Shown here one piece after another: positions 23,552-32,945 of a stretch of 64,000 nucleotides of DNA (position 1 is its first letter; every line of letters starts with the position of its first letter). The translations under genes and the position numbers were made by a program. This DNA is from Arachis hypogaea (lineage: Eukaryota; Streptophyta; Magnoliopsida; Fabales; Fabaceae), in assembly GCF_003086295.3 (NCBI RefSeq), contig NC_092054.1, positions 53,365,353-53,429,352 of the forward strand. Direction: 5' to 3'. Under the pieces are notes generated by a model, which saw only the letters and a list, made by a program, of their open reading frames with translations, did not search any database and was not told the origin of the DNA.

Positions 23552-23591
23552 TCCACACCAAACTTAAAAGGTTTGCTCGTCCTCGAGCAAA
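23552..23591 (-). promoter_or_regulatory. Element 1, internal copy of the hairpin-tract module
   Basis: Reverse strand: TTTGCTCGAGGACGAGCAAA (23572-23591) forms an 8-bp stem with an AGGA loop, followed by CCTTTTAAGTTTGGTGTGG. Relative to the copy at the 3' LTR, the stem has changed at both partners while the tract is conserved. It ends 35 bp before the extra ORF's ATG and about 2.3 kb upstream of the 3' copy. Confidence 0.75.
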
Positions 23592-23989
23592 AGAAGAAAG
23601 AAAGGAGTAGAAGAAGAAGAAATGGAGGAGATGGAGGGTAGTGTTGGTTTTGGCCAAGGGGGGAAGAATTGTTTGTGATGTATGAAAGTGAAGGTAGTGA
23701 GGAGGGGTATTTATAGGGTAGGAGAGAGAGGGAATCCATGTGAGAATGGGTGGGTTTGTGAGGGAAATAGTTTGAATTTGAATGGTGAGGTAGGTGGGGT
23801 TTATGATGGATGGATGTGAGTGGTGAAGAGGATATGGGGAAGAGGGTAGGATTTGATAGGTGAATGGTGTTTGGGGAAGAGGTATTGATGTGATTGGTGT
23901 GAAGAGGAGGGAGAGTGAGTTGGGGTAGGTGGGGATCCTGTGGGGTCCACAGATCCTGAGGTGTCAAGGAATTCTGCTCCCTGCACCAT

Positions 23990-24305
23990 TCTGGCGTGTA
24001 AACGCCCTCTGTGTGCCAATTCTGGCATTTAACACCAACTCTGCTACCTTTCCTGGCGTTAAACGCTAGTCTGCTGCCCATTTCTGGCGTTTAACGCCAG
24101 CCAGACACCCTTTTCTGGCGTTAAACGCCAGTCTGTCTGCCATTTCTGGCGTTTAACGCCATCCAGACACCAGACACCCTTTTCTGGCATTAAACGCCAG
24201 TCTGCCTACCATTTCTGGCGTTTAACGCCCAGAATGCTGCCAGACTGGGCGTTAAACGCCCATTCTGCTATCCTTACTGGCGTTTAAATGCTAGTAAGCC
24301 TGTCC
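23990..24305 (-). repeat. Element 1, internal array of CTGGCGTTTAACGCCAG words
   Basis: Eight to nine copies of the word or close variants, spaced about 31-32 bp apart with one wider gap near 24160. Between words are short phrases such as 'ccagacaccctttt' and 'tctgtctgccattt'. It lies between gag-pro (ending 24493) and the extra ORF. The same word is in the Element 1 LTRs. Confidence 0.95.
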
Positions 24306-24492
24306 TCCAGGGTGTGCTGTTTTTGATTTTGTTTTAATTTTGCAGCTGTTTTTATGACTTCACATGATCATCAACCTAAAGAAAACATAAAATGACAATG
24401 GAATATAAATAAATATAATTAAATAACATTGGGTTGCCTCCCAATAAACACTTCTTTATGTCAATAGCTTGACAGTGAGCTCTTAGAGAGCT

Positions 24493-26772
24493 TCACAGAG
24501 ACTCAGAGCTTAATGGTGGCCTCCCAACACTAAACTTAGAAGTTGAGTGTGGGGGCTCTGTTTGACTCTGTATTGAGAAAAGCTTTTCATGCTTTCTCTC
24601 CATGGTTACAGAAGAAGATCCTTGAGCCTTAAACACAAGGTAGTTCTCATTCAATTGAAGGACTAACTCTCCTTTATCCACATCAATCACAGCTTTTGCT
24701 ATGGCTAGGAAGGGTCTTCCAAGGATGATGGATTCATCCTCGTCCTTCCTAATGTCTAGGATTATGAAATCAGCATGGATGTACAGGCCTTCAACCTTCA
24801 CTAAGACATCCTCTACAAGTCCATAAGCCTGTTTCATTGATTTGTCTGCCATCTCTAGTGAGATTCTTGCAGCTTGTACCTCAAAGATCCATAGTTTCTC
24901 CATTACAGAGAGTGGCATGAGGTTTATTCCTGACCCTAGGTCACACAGAGCCTTCTCAAAGGTCATGGTGCCTATGGTACAAGGTATTAAGAACTTTCCG
25001 GGATCCGGTTTCTTCTGAGGTAATTTCTGTTGAACCAAGGCATTCATTTCATTAATGAGTAATGGAGGTTCATCCTCCCAAGTCTCATTACCAAATAACT
25101 TGGCATTCAGCTTCATGATTGCTCCTAGATACTGAGCAACTTGCTCTTCAATAATATCTTCATCCTCTTCAGAGGAAGAATACTCATCAGAGCTCATGAC
25201 TGGCAATAGTAAGTTCAGTGGAATCTCTATGGTCTCTATATGAGCCTCAGATTCCTTTGGTTCCTCAATAGGGAACTCCTTATTGGCTATTAGACGTCCA
25301 TTGAATTCTTCCTCACTGGAAATCACTGCCTTTTGACTCTCTCCAGGTTCGGCCATGTTGGGTATATTGATGGCCTTGCACTCTCTTTTTGGATTCTCTT
25401 CTGTATTGCTTGGGAGAGTACTAGGAGGAGTTTCAGTAACTCTTTTACTCAGCTGATCCACTTGTGCCTCCAAATTTCTGATGGAGGACCTTGTTTCAGT
25501 CATGAAACTGAGAGTGGTCTTAGATAGATCAGAGACTATGGTTGCTAAGTCAGAGAGGCTCTGCTTAGAATTCTCTGTCTGTTGCTCAGAAGATGATGGA
25601 AAAGGCTTGCTATTGCCAAACCTATTTCTTCCACCATTATTATTGAAGCTTTGATTCGGCTTCTGCTGATCCTTCCATGAAAAATTTGGATGATTTCTCC
25701 ATGAAGGATTATAAGTGTTTCCATAGGATTCTCCCATGTAATTCACTTCTTCCATTGCAGGATTCTCAGGGTCATAAGCTTCTTCTTCAGAGGAAGCTTC
25801 TTTAGTACTGCCGGATGCAGCTTGCATTCCAGTCAGATTCTGAGAAATCATATTGACTTGCTGAGTCAATATTTTATTTTGAGCTAATATGGCATTCAGT
25901 GTATCAATCTTAAGAACTCCTTTCTTCTGAGTCATCCCATTATTCATAGGATTTCTTTCAGAAGTGTACATGAACTGGTTATTTGCAACCATTTCAATGA
26001 GTTCCTGGGCTTCTGCAGGCATCTTCTTCAGATGAAGAGATCCACCAGCAGAGTGATCCAATGACATCTTGGACAATTCAGACAGACCATCATAGAATAT
26101 ACATAAAATGCTCCATTCTGAAAGCATGTCAGAAGGGCACCTTCTGATCAATTGCTTGTATCTTTTCCAAGCTTCATAGAGGGATTCACCTTCCTTCTAT
26201 ATAAAGGTTTGGACTTCCACTCTAAGCTTGCTCAACTTTTGAGGTGGAAAGAATTTGGCCAAGAAAGTATTGACCAACTTTTCCCAAGAGTTCAGGCTTT
26301 CTTTAGGTTGTGAGTCCAACCATATCCTAGCTCTGTCTCTTACAGTAAAGGGGAAAAGCATAAGTCTGTAGACCTTGGGATTAACCCCATTGGTCTTAAC
26401 AGTGTCACAGATTTACAAGAATTCAGCTAAAAACTGATGAGAATCTTTCAATGGAAGTCCATGAAACTTGCAATTCTGCTGCATTAGAGAAACTAATTGA
26501 GGCTTAAGCTCAAAGTTGTTTGGTCCAATTGCAGAAATTGAGATGCTTCTTCCATAGAAGTCAGAAGTTGGTGTAGTAAAGTCGCCAAGCACCTTCCTTG
26601 CATCTCCACCATTGTTGTTATTTTCGGTTGCCATGTCTTCTTCTTTTTCGAAAATTTCTGTTAGGTCCTCTCCAGAGTTTTGTGCTTTAGCTTCTCTTAG
26701 CTTCCTCTTCAGAGTCCTTTCAGGTTCAGGATCAGCTTCAACAAGAATGTTCTTATCCTTGTTCCTGCTCAT
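24493..26772 (-). pseudogene. gag-pro: Element 1 gag-pro (Athila/FIDEL type), two stops
   Basis: A single reading frame from ATG at 26772 with stops at 26413-26415 (TAA) and 26197-26199 (TAG). The first 120 codons carry the gag start (GRSISISAIGPNNFELKPQL, QQNCKFHGLPLKDSHQFLAE). From 26151 gag continues: HSAGGSLHLKKMPAEAQELI, VNYMGESYGNTYNPSWRNHP, a coiled-coil-like EAQVDQLSKRV, an acidic linker, then protease with FEKALCDLGSGINLMPLSVM (active-site D-L-G-S) and SIILGRPFLAIAKAVIDVDK. The frame ends 87 codons after the GRPFL motif, and no RT follows. Gag has no CCHC knuckle, as is usual in this lineage. Confidence 0.9.
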
Positions 26773-28265
26773 ATGAAAAAGAAGAGAACAGAAAAGAAGA
26801 GGAATCCTCTATGTCACAGTATAGAGATTCCTTTATGTGAGTAGAAGAGTAGAAGATTAGAATAAAGAAGGGAGAAGAAGAAGAATTTGAACACAGAGAG
26901 AGGAAGAGGGTTCGAATTTTTAAGAAGAGAAGTGTTAGTAGATAAATAAAATAAATAGAAGGAGATGAGAGAGAGTGTGTATTCGAATATTAATTAAAAT
27001 AAAAGAAAAATATTCTTGTTTTTATTTTAATTATTGGTTAGTATTCGAAAAAGAAATAAAATAAAATTAAATTTAAAACAATTAGTTAATTAAAAAGAAA
27101 TTTGAAAAAGTGGTTAGTGATTTTTGAAAATTAGAGAGAGAGAAAAGTAGTTAGGTGATTTTGAAAATGATAAGAAATAGTAAACTTTTTAAAATCAAAA
27201 CAAATAAGTCAAGTGGTTAATTGAAAAAAGATTTGAAAATAAATTTTGAAAAGATAAGAAGTTAGAAAAAGATTTTGAAATTAAGTTTTGAAAAAGATAT
27301 GATTGAAATATATTTTAAAAAAGATTTGAAAAGGAAATTAAAAATATTTGATTTTGAAAATTAAAGTTGATGACTTGACTAACAAGAAACTACAATATAT
27401 GATTCTAGAATTTAAAGATTGAACCTTTCTTAATAGGAAAGTAACAAACTTGAAATTTTTTTGAATCAAAACATTAGATGCTAACAAAGTTTTCGAAAAT
27501 GTGAAGAAGAAAAATGAAAACGATTTGATTTTGAAAAAGATTTGAAAAGATAAAATTTTTAAATTGAAATTTTGACTTGACTAACAAGAAACTACTAAAT
27601 TTTTTAAAATTTTTTTGACCAAATCAATTCAAAATTTCGATTATTATGAGTAAAATAAGGGAAAGATATTATTTTTTATTTTTTTTGAATTAATGAAGAG
27701 AGAAAAAAATAACTCAATGACACAAAACATAAGAAACTAAGATAAAAACAAATAATGCATGTAAGAACACTTTGAATGTCAAGATGAACACCAAGAACAC
27801 TTTAAATATCATGATGAACATCAAGAACATATTTTTGAAAATTTTTAAGAAAAGAAACACATGCAAGACACCAAACTTAAAAATTTTTAATGTTTAGACT
27901 CTAATAATTCAAAAATGCATATGAAAAACAACAAGAAACACAAAACAAGAAAATCACAAGATTAAACAAAGAAAATCATCAAGAACAACTTAAAGATCAA
28001 AGAAGAGCACAATGCATATATTTTCAAAAATCTAAGGAAAATTAAAACATGCAATTGACACCAAACTTAAAATTTGACACAAGACTCAAACAAGAAACAC
28101 AAAATTTTTGGTTTTATGAATTTATTAAATTTTTTTATCTTTTTTTGAAATTATTTTGGGAAAAGAAAATAAAAAAATTCAAAATTTTTAATAAGGATTC
28201 CAGGATTCATGCAATGTTAGTCTAAAACTTCGGTCCAAAAGAATTAGACATGGCCAAATGGCCAG
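26773..28265 (-). other. Element 1, A/T-rich leader (part)
   Basis: Untranslated region between gag and the nested insertion, dominated by reverse-strand 'tttcaaaatctttttcaa'-type runs. The phrase TTTTTAAGTTTGGTGTC appears (reverse strand) near 27872-27888 and TTTTAAGTTTGGTGTC near 28058-28073. The leader continues beyond Element 2 at 38150-38410. The block 'cggtccaaaag..attagacatgg' occurs on both sides (about 28230 and 38214). Confidence 0.7.
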
Positions 28266-29756
28266 TGATGAGAGAAACTTTTGTGTGGTTTAGAAATTCG
28301 CAGATAAATCCTCGTTGTAAGTATAGTTTCTAAACCTTCAAAAGTCCTTTCATACAAACGTTTTGGTTGTCACAAGTAATAAACCCCTTTAAAAATTGTT
28401 AACCGAGTGTTCAAACCTCGGGTTGTCTTCTCAAGGAACTACGGGGAAGTATGTTCTTATTATTGGCTATAAAGGTTGTAATCGGGGTTTAGAAGATGAG
28501 AAGCAAGTAATTTAAATGACAAGTAAAGTAAATGGCAATTAAAATAAATAAATACTGTAAAGCAGACTTTTGGCAAGGTAAGGGAAGTTGGAGGTCCAAC
28601 GTAGTTATCTCTCCTAACTATAATGAAAGTTGAATCTAAACTCCACTTGGTCAACCCTTACTAAAGCAAAGGAGATTCAAAGGACTAATTAATCTGTCCT
28701 TTGAATCCTATTTATTTCCTAAGAAAAGGTTGGGATTATTTAAGTTCAGCTTAATTAGCAAGATAACGATTATCAATTATGTTGAGTTTAATAACTGTTG
28801 AGTTACTAAATTCTTAACCAGAACCAAAAGGGGAAAAAGTAAAATTGCTGGAATGATAAAAATATCCTTAGATGGGAAGCAATGGTAACTTAAATCAAAG
28901 AGAACAATCATAAACTGAAAATACCTCAATTATCATTAATTCAAATAACAGTCTGTAACATGGAAGAATTCATAGATCCAATTATAAAGGTAAATAGCCA
29001 ACTCAGATATTGAAATAAATAAATAAAGTGAAAGGGAAGTTTAAAACAAAGAAATATAAAACCTGGATTGAGAGTTACTCTTAAAATAAGAAGAAATCCT
29101 AAATCCTAAGAGAGAGAGAGAGAAGATCTCCCTCTCAACTAAATCTAAATCATTGAAAAGTAAAATATGCCAGCTCTCTTTGAATGGATGCATTCCCACA
29201 CTTTATAACCTCTGGTCTATGCTGTCTGTACTTGGATCTGGGCCAAAAAGGGCTTCAGAAATCGCTATGAGCGTTTTCTGCAATTTTAGGTACGTGGCCT
29301 CTGTCACGCGTCCGCGTGGGTCACGCGGTCGCGTCATTCGGAGCTTTTCCTTGCCACGCGGTTGCGTCAGTCATGCGACCGCGTCAGTCATGCGGCCGCG
29401 TCGCTGCTGATTCGTGCTTGGCACGCGATCGCGTCATCCATGCGATCGCGTGGATACCAGTTTCCTTAAAGCTCCGTTTTGCTTTCTCCTTCCTATTTTG
29501 TATGTTTCCTTTTCCATCCTTTAAGTCATTCTGCCTTAGAAAATCTGAAACTACTCAACACACTAATCACGGCATCGAATGGAAATAAAGGTAATTAAAA
29601 TAATTAATTCTTAAAGCTTAGGAAACATGTTTTTCACAATATGACATAATAAGGAAGGGAAAGTAAAACCATGCAATTAATGTGAATAAACAGGTGAAGG
29701 ATTGTATAAATCACTCAAATTAAGCACAAAAGAACTCATGAAATATGGGTTTATCA
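28266..29756 (-). repeat. Element 2, 3' LTR
   Basis: Reverse strand from TGATAAACCCATATTTCATG to AGTTTCTCTCATCA (1,491 bp). At about 29305-29455 it has palindromic words such as CACGCGATCGCGTC and GCGGCCGCGT, with one more unit than the 5' LTR. It is followed outward by Element 1 leader sequence. Confidence 0.92.
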
Positions 29757-29794
29757 ACCTCCCCACACTTAAACACTAGCATGTCCTCATGCTA
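29757..29794 (-). promoter_or_regulatory. Element 2, hairpin plus 3' polypurine tract
   Basis: Reverse strand: TAGCATGAGGACATGCTA (29777-29794) forms a 7-bp stem with an AGGA loop, then GTGTTTAAGTGTGGGGAGGT directly abutting the LTR start TGATAAACC. AAGTGTGGGGAGG is a good polypurine-type primer candidate. Confidence 0.8.
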
Positions 29795-31494
29795 AATCCA
29801 AGGTAAATAATTAAGGTTAAAGTGATGGAATGTCATGCAATGCAACCTAATTTAAATGCAACTACCTAAATGAATGATGCATCATGCAACTCTAATTTAT
29901 TCACTCATATATAAAGCTTACATGTAGTCAAGTTAATTCACATTCTCAAGGAGTCATGTATATATATAGCCAACCCTTAAATAATAAAGCATTTTAGCAA
30001 ATGAGATGGGAAAGAAAACATTGTACAAACTTGCAAAACAATTAGTAAATTTAAGCATAGATATATGTTGATGAGTTATTGAACCCTCACTGGATTTTGT
30101 GTTTACTCTCTAGTCACTCAGTGTGTTTTGGGTTTATTCATTCTATTTTTCTTTTTATTTTTAATTTCTATAGCTTTGTTTTTCATCTAACCAATCAACA
30201 ATTATAGAATATAGTCATACCAAAAAGTCATGAGGACTTTAATTGAGGTTGTAATGGGGTCAAAGTAAAGGTAAGGATTTATGTATAGGGTCAAGTGAGC
30301 TAATAAGTGAATCCTTAATTAGACTAAGATCTCACCTAACATACATATTTAGTAAAATAAAATCTTTTTACCTATTTTCCCATATTATCCCACTTATTGT
30401 TACATGCTCATGTTTCACTTTTTATTTTTATCCCATGTGCATTGTTTTTATTTTGCATTGGGGAATTTCTTTTGTATCCCCTTTTATTTAGATGTTGAAA
30501 AGTAAAATAATTTTTTTTAATGCACATGGTAATTGAATCACCTAGATTTTCTCATGAGCATGCTTCCCAAATTTTATTTTTATTCCTTTTAACTTTTCTA
30601 CCCTTTTGTTTCTATTACCCATGTTCCCAAAAGGTTTCTCACATTTTTTTCTATTTATAATTTTCTATCTTAAGCTAACCAATGATTCACTTGGGATTTT
30701 CTTTTGTTTTTCTGCTTAAGGCTAGTAATTTGGCTAAATAGAATAAAGGGGTTTAAAAGGCTCAAGGGGGCTAACAAGGGTGATGTAAAAGGCAGGCTAA
30801 TTTGGGGTAAGTGAGCTGAAATCAAATGATGGCCTCAATCATTCTCTTGGTATGTATCTACATTCTATATTCTATAATTGGACATATAGATTAAAGCAAA
30901 GTAAAGAACATCAGAATAAAAAGAAATGAAACACACAGAAATGAAATTATGGTTTGAATGCAACCATACAATTTAAGCTCAAGACTCACAGGCTGTGTGT
31001 TCTCTAACTCAAGCATCATATATCATTTATATATTGTATGCAGGTTTAGTTAAAAATTTCCATTATTCTCATAAAAAAATTATTTAGGGTAGCTTTTAAA
31101 GTTTTAATGTTCCTCCTTGATGAAATGTTGTCAGCTTAACTACGTCATGTAATGCTATATATAAGGTTTGTGGATTTAAATCTGATATGTTCAATTTCCT
31201 AACTTACTTCCTTTTTATATTTTTCTATTTAAACTATACTATCTTATGCTAAAAAGGGTAAACTTTACTAATTAATCCACTAATAAATCAGAATTACAAA
31301 CTAAACTAAATAACTAAAATAAACTAAATGGATAAAATATGAACTAAAGATGCAAAATGCAAAAAATAGAGTAAAAATACATAAAAGCAATGTATAAGTA
31401 CTCAGAAAATAACAGTAAAAAGAAAAATACAAAAAAATATCCAAAATAAAAGAAAAAAGATGTAGTGGTTCACCAAAATAAACGCCAGAGATGG
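29795..31494 (-). other. Element 2, 3' non-coding region between the two tract copies
   Basis: About 1.7 kb without a supported ORF. Corresponding regions of similar length lie forward at 48821-50372 (Element 4) and 56133-57625 (Element 5), and phrases recur between them, for example 'tgattgaggccatcattt' (49219, forward) and its reverse counterpart near 30825-30840. Conservation without coding suggests a structural or packaging role, but that is inference. Confidence 0.6.
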
Positions 31495-31535
31495 CGACCT
31501 CCCCACACTTAAAAGGAAGCATCGTCCTCGATGCT
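31495..31535 (-). promoter_or_regulatory. Element 2, internal copy of the hairpin-tract module
   Basis: Reverse strand: AGCATCGAGGACGATGCT (31518-31535) forms a 7-bp stem with an AGGA loop, then TCCTTTTAAGTGTGGGGAGG. The 13 bases AAGTGTGGGGAGG are identical to the 3' copy about 1.74 kb away, while the stem differs on both arms. It lies about 105 bp after the ORF2 stop. Confidence 0.78.
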
Positions 31536-31640
31536 CAATCAAGCCGGGTGTGAAGGAGTGTCATCACTGGGAGGGATGGTAGCTAGAGTCTCGGTGGTGG
31601 TGGTGGGCTAAGGGTCTGGCTGCTGTGGAGGAGGTGCTGA

Positions 31641-32945
31641 CTAGATCGGGATCTCAAGATCCGCAGCCTCAATCTGATGTGGGACCGCTGCCTGTGGTGC
31701 GGCTGGTGCTGCCTCCTGGGGATGGATCTCTGCCTCGGGTGCATCCGCCTCCTCCTCAGATGCCTCGGATGGTGTGTCGGGCTCAGAGGGGATGTCACCG
31801 GAGCGTATCATCAGCTTTAGGTGCTCATAGTGCCGCTTGTTGCGACGCTCCATCTGGTCAAGTCGTCGAAACAAGCGGTGCACCAGATGATAGACGGGCT
31901 CTGTGGCAGGTGGAGGTGCAGTGGTGGTCGCAGGGGTAGGTGGTGCAGCAGTGGAGGAAGAGGGTCCAGCAGACGGTGGGGCTGACTCATCGGTAGCAGC
32001 GAATGGTGGTGGTCTGTGGCCCAAGGCTAAGAAGTTCCGGTTGTGCGGAATGATCTTCCTGCAATCCGCCGCTGGTGGTCTCTCATCGGCAGCCTCCCAT
32101 GGCACGTCAGCTCGACGGCCAAGCTGTGTAACTAGATATGGAAAGGGGAGGGTGCCTCGGACGTGGACCCTGGCCATATAATGCCGAATGAAACGTGGCA
32201 GATAAAGGTCCTTACCCTCCAGCACACACCAAAGGAGGGTGATCATAGCAGCCGGGATCTCTGTCTCGTGAGTACTCGGCATCACATAATTACTCAAGAT
32301 CTGATGCCATAACCGAGCCTCATCGTTTAAGTATGCTCTCTTGATCCCTCTAGGCATGGTAGTGTCCTGACCCATCTCCCAAGGGACTGTCGGGTCGAGA
32401 GCTATCCGTGCCTTTACAGCATCCCAATCAAACTGCATCTGACGCATGTCCTCCTCATCCTTTGAATAACCATCAGGCTGATTGGACTTGGCTGGGAGCC
32501 GGAGAATGTCCTCTAAGGCCTCTTCAGTGACCAGAATTTGTTTTCCTCTCAGGTTCACTGCATCTAGGGTAGTAAGATAGTAGTTGCAGTAGAATTCCCG
32601 TACCCAAGATGAATTGACCTCTGTCAGTGTTCTTTCTAGAAAGAACCAGCCCCTTTGCTTGATTTGCTCAGTGGTGTACTGCTGGAGTGCTTCTGGAATC
32701 TTCAGAGTTTGTTTCAGATATAGATTTCTGGAGTTTGCAAAAGCCGGGTACTTCAGCTCACAGTACCGGTTTGCAAATTTTATAGGGTCATTCGCAGGGA
32801 GTAGCTGGTCAGCTTTTTCCTGCTGTGTGAAGTTCTTCTCCCGCCATGAAGAATCGTGCATTAGAGCAATGATGGACTGGGAGGAATCTCCTCTCTTGCG
32901 CTTGCCAGTAGCCTTGCCTTTTCCTTTCCTTTGTGAGGCAGACAT
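31641..32945 (-). CDS. Element 2 ORF2, intact extra ORF of plant LTR elements
   Basis: 434 codons from the ATG at 32945, preferred over an in-frame ATG 45 bp upstream because TTTTCTGTTTTTCAAG precedes it like a 3' splice site. The N-terminus is Lys/Arg-rich (RKGKGKATGKRKRG). The core includes FANRYCELKYPAFANS, then WVREFYCNYYLTTLD, then FDWDAVKARIAL, then LWHQILSNYVMPSTHETEI, then IRHYMARVHVRGTLPFPYL. After a Pro/Ala-rich linker comes an amphipathic helix (LFRRLDQMERRNKRHYEHL) and an acidic Ala-rich tail. It resembles PF20167-type 'putative plant transposon protein' as I remember it. No membrane segment or enzyme motif is visible. The freedom from stops in a degraded neighbourhood fits recent activity or selection. 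Confidence 0.75.
   Translation of the reverse strand: MSASQRKGKGKATGKRKRGDSSQSIIALMHDSSWREKNFTQQEKADQLLPANDPIKFANRYCELKYPAFANSRNLYLKQTLKIPEALQQYTTEQIKQRGWFFLERTLTEVNSSWVREFYCNYYLTTLDAVNLRGKQILVTEEALEDILRLPAKSNQPDGYSKDEEDMRQMQFDWDAVKARIALDPTVPWEMGQDTTMPRGIKRAYLNDEARLWHQILSNYVMPSTHETEIPAAMITLLWCVLEGKDLYLPRFIRHYMARVHVRGTLPFPYLVTQLGRRADVPWEAADERPPAADCRKIIPHNRNFLALGHRPPPFAATDESAPPSAGPSSSTAAPPTPATTTAPPPATEPVYHLVHRLFRRLDQMERRNKRHYEHLKLMIRSGDIPSEPDTPSEASEEEADAPEAEIHPQEAAPAAPQAAVPHQIEAADLEIPI

Noticed and set aside
23506..24081. 191-codon reverse frame upstream of the Element 1 extra ORF
   Set aside because: It runs out of the palindromic array into Thr/Pro/His-rich low-complexity sequence; no homologue in Elements 2, 4 or 5.
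31625..32181. Forward-strand open frames opposite ORF2
   Set aside because: They are the complement of the GC-rich C-terminal part of ORF2, with no recognisable product and no start context; the reverse-strand frame is longer and has homologues.
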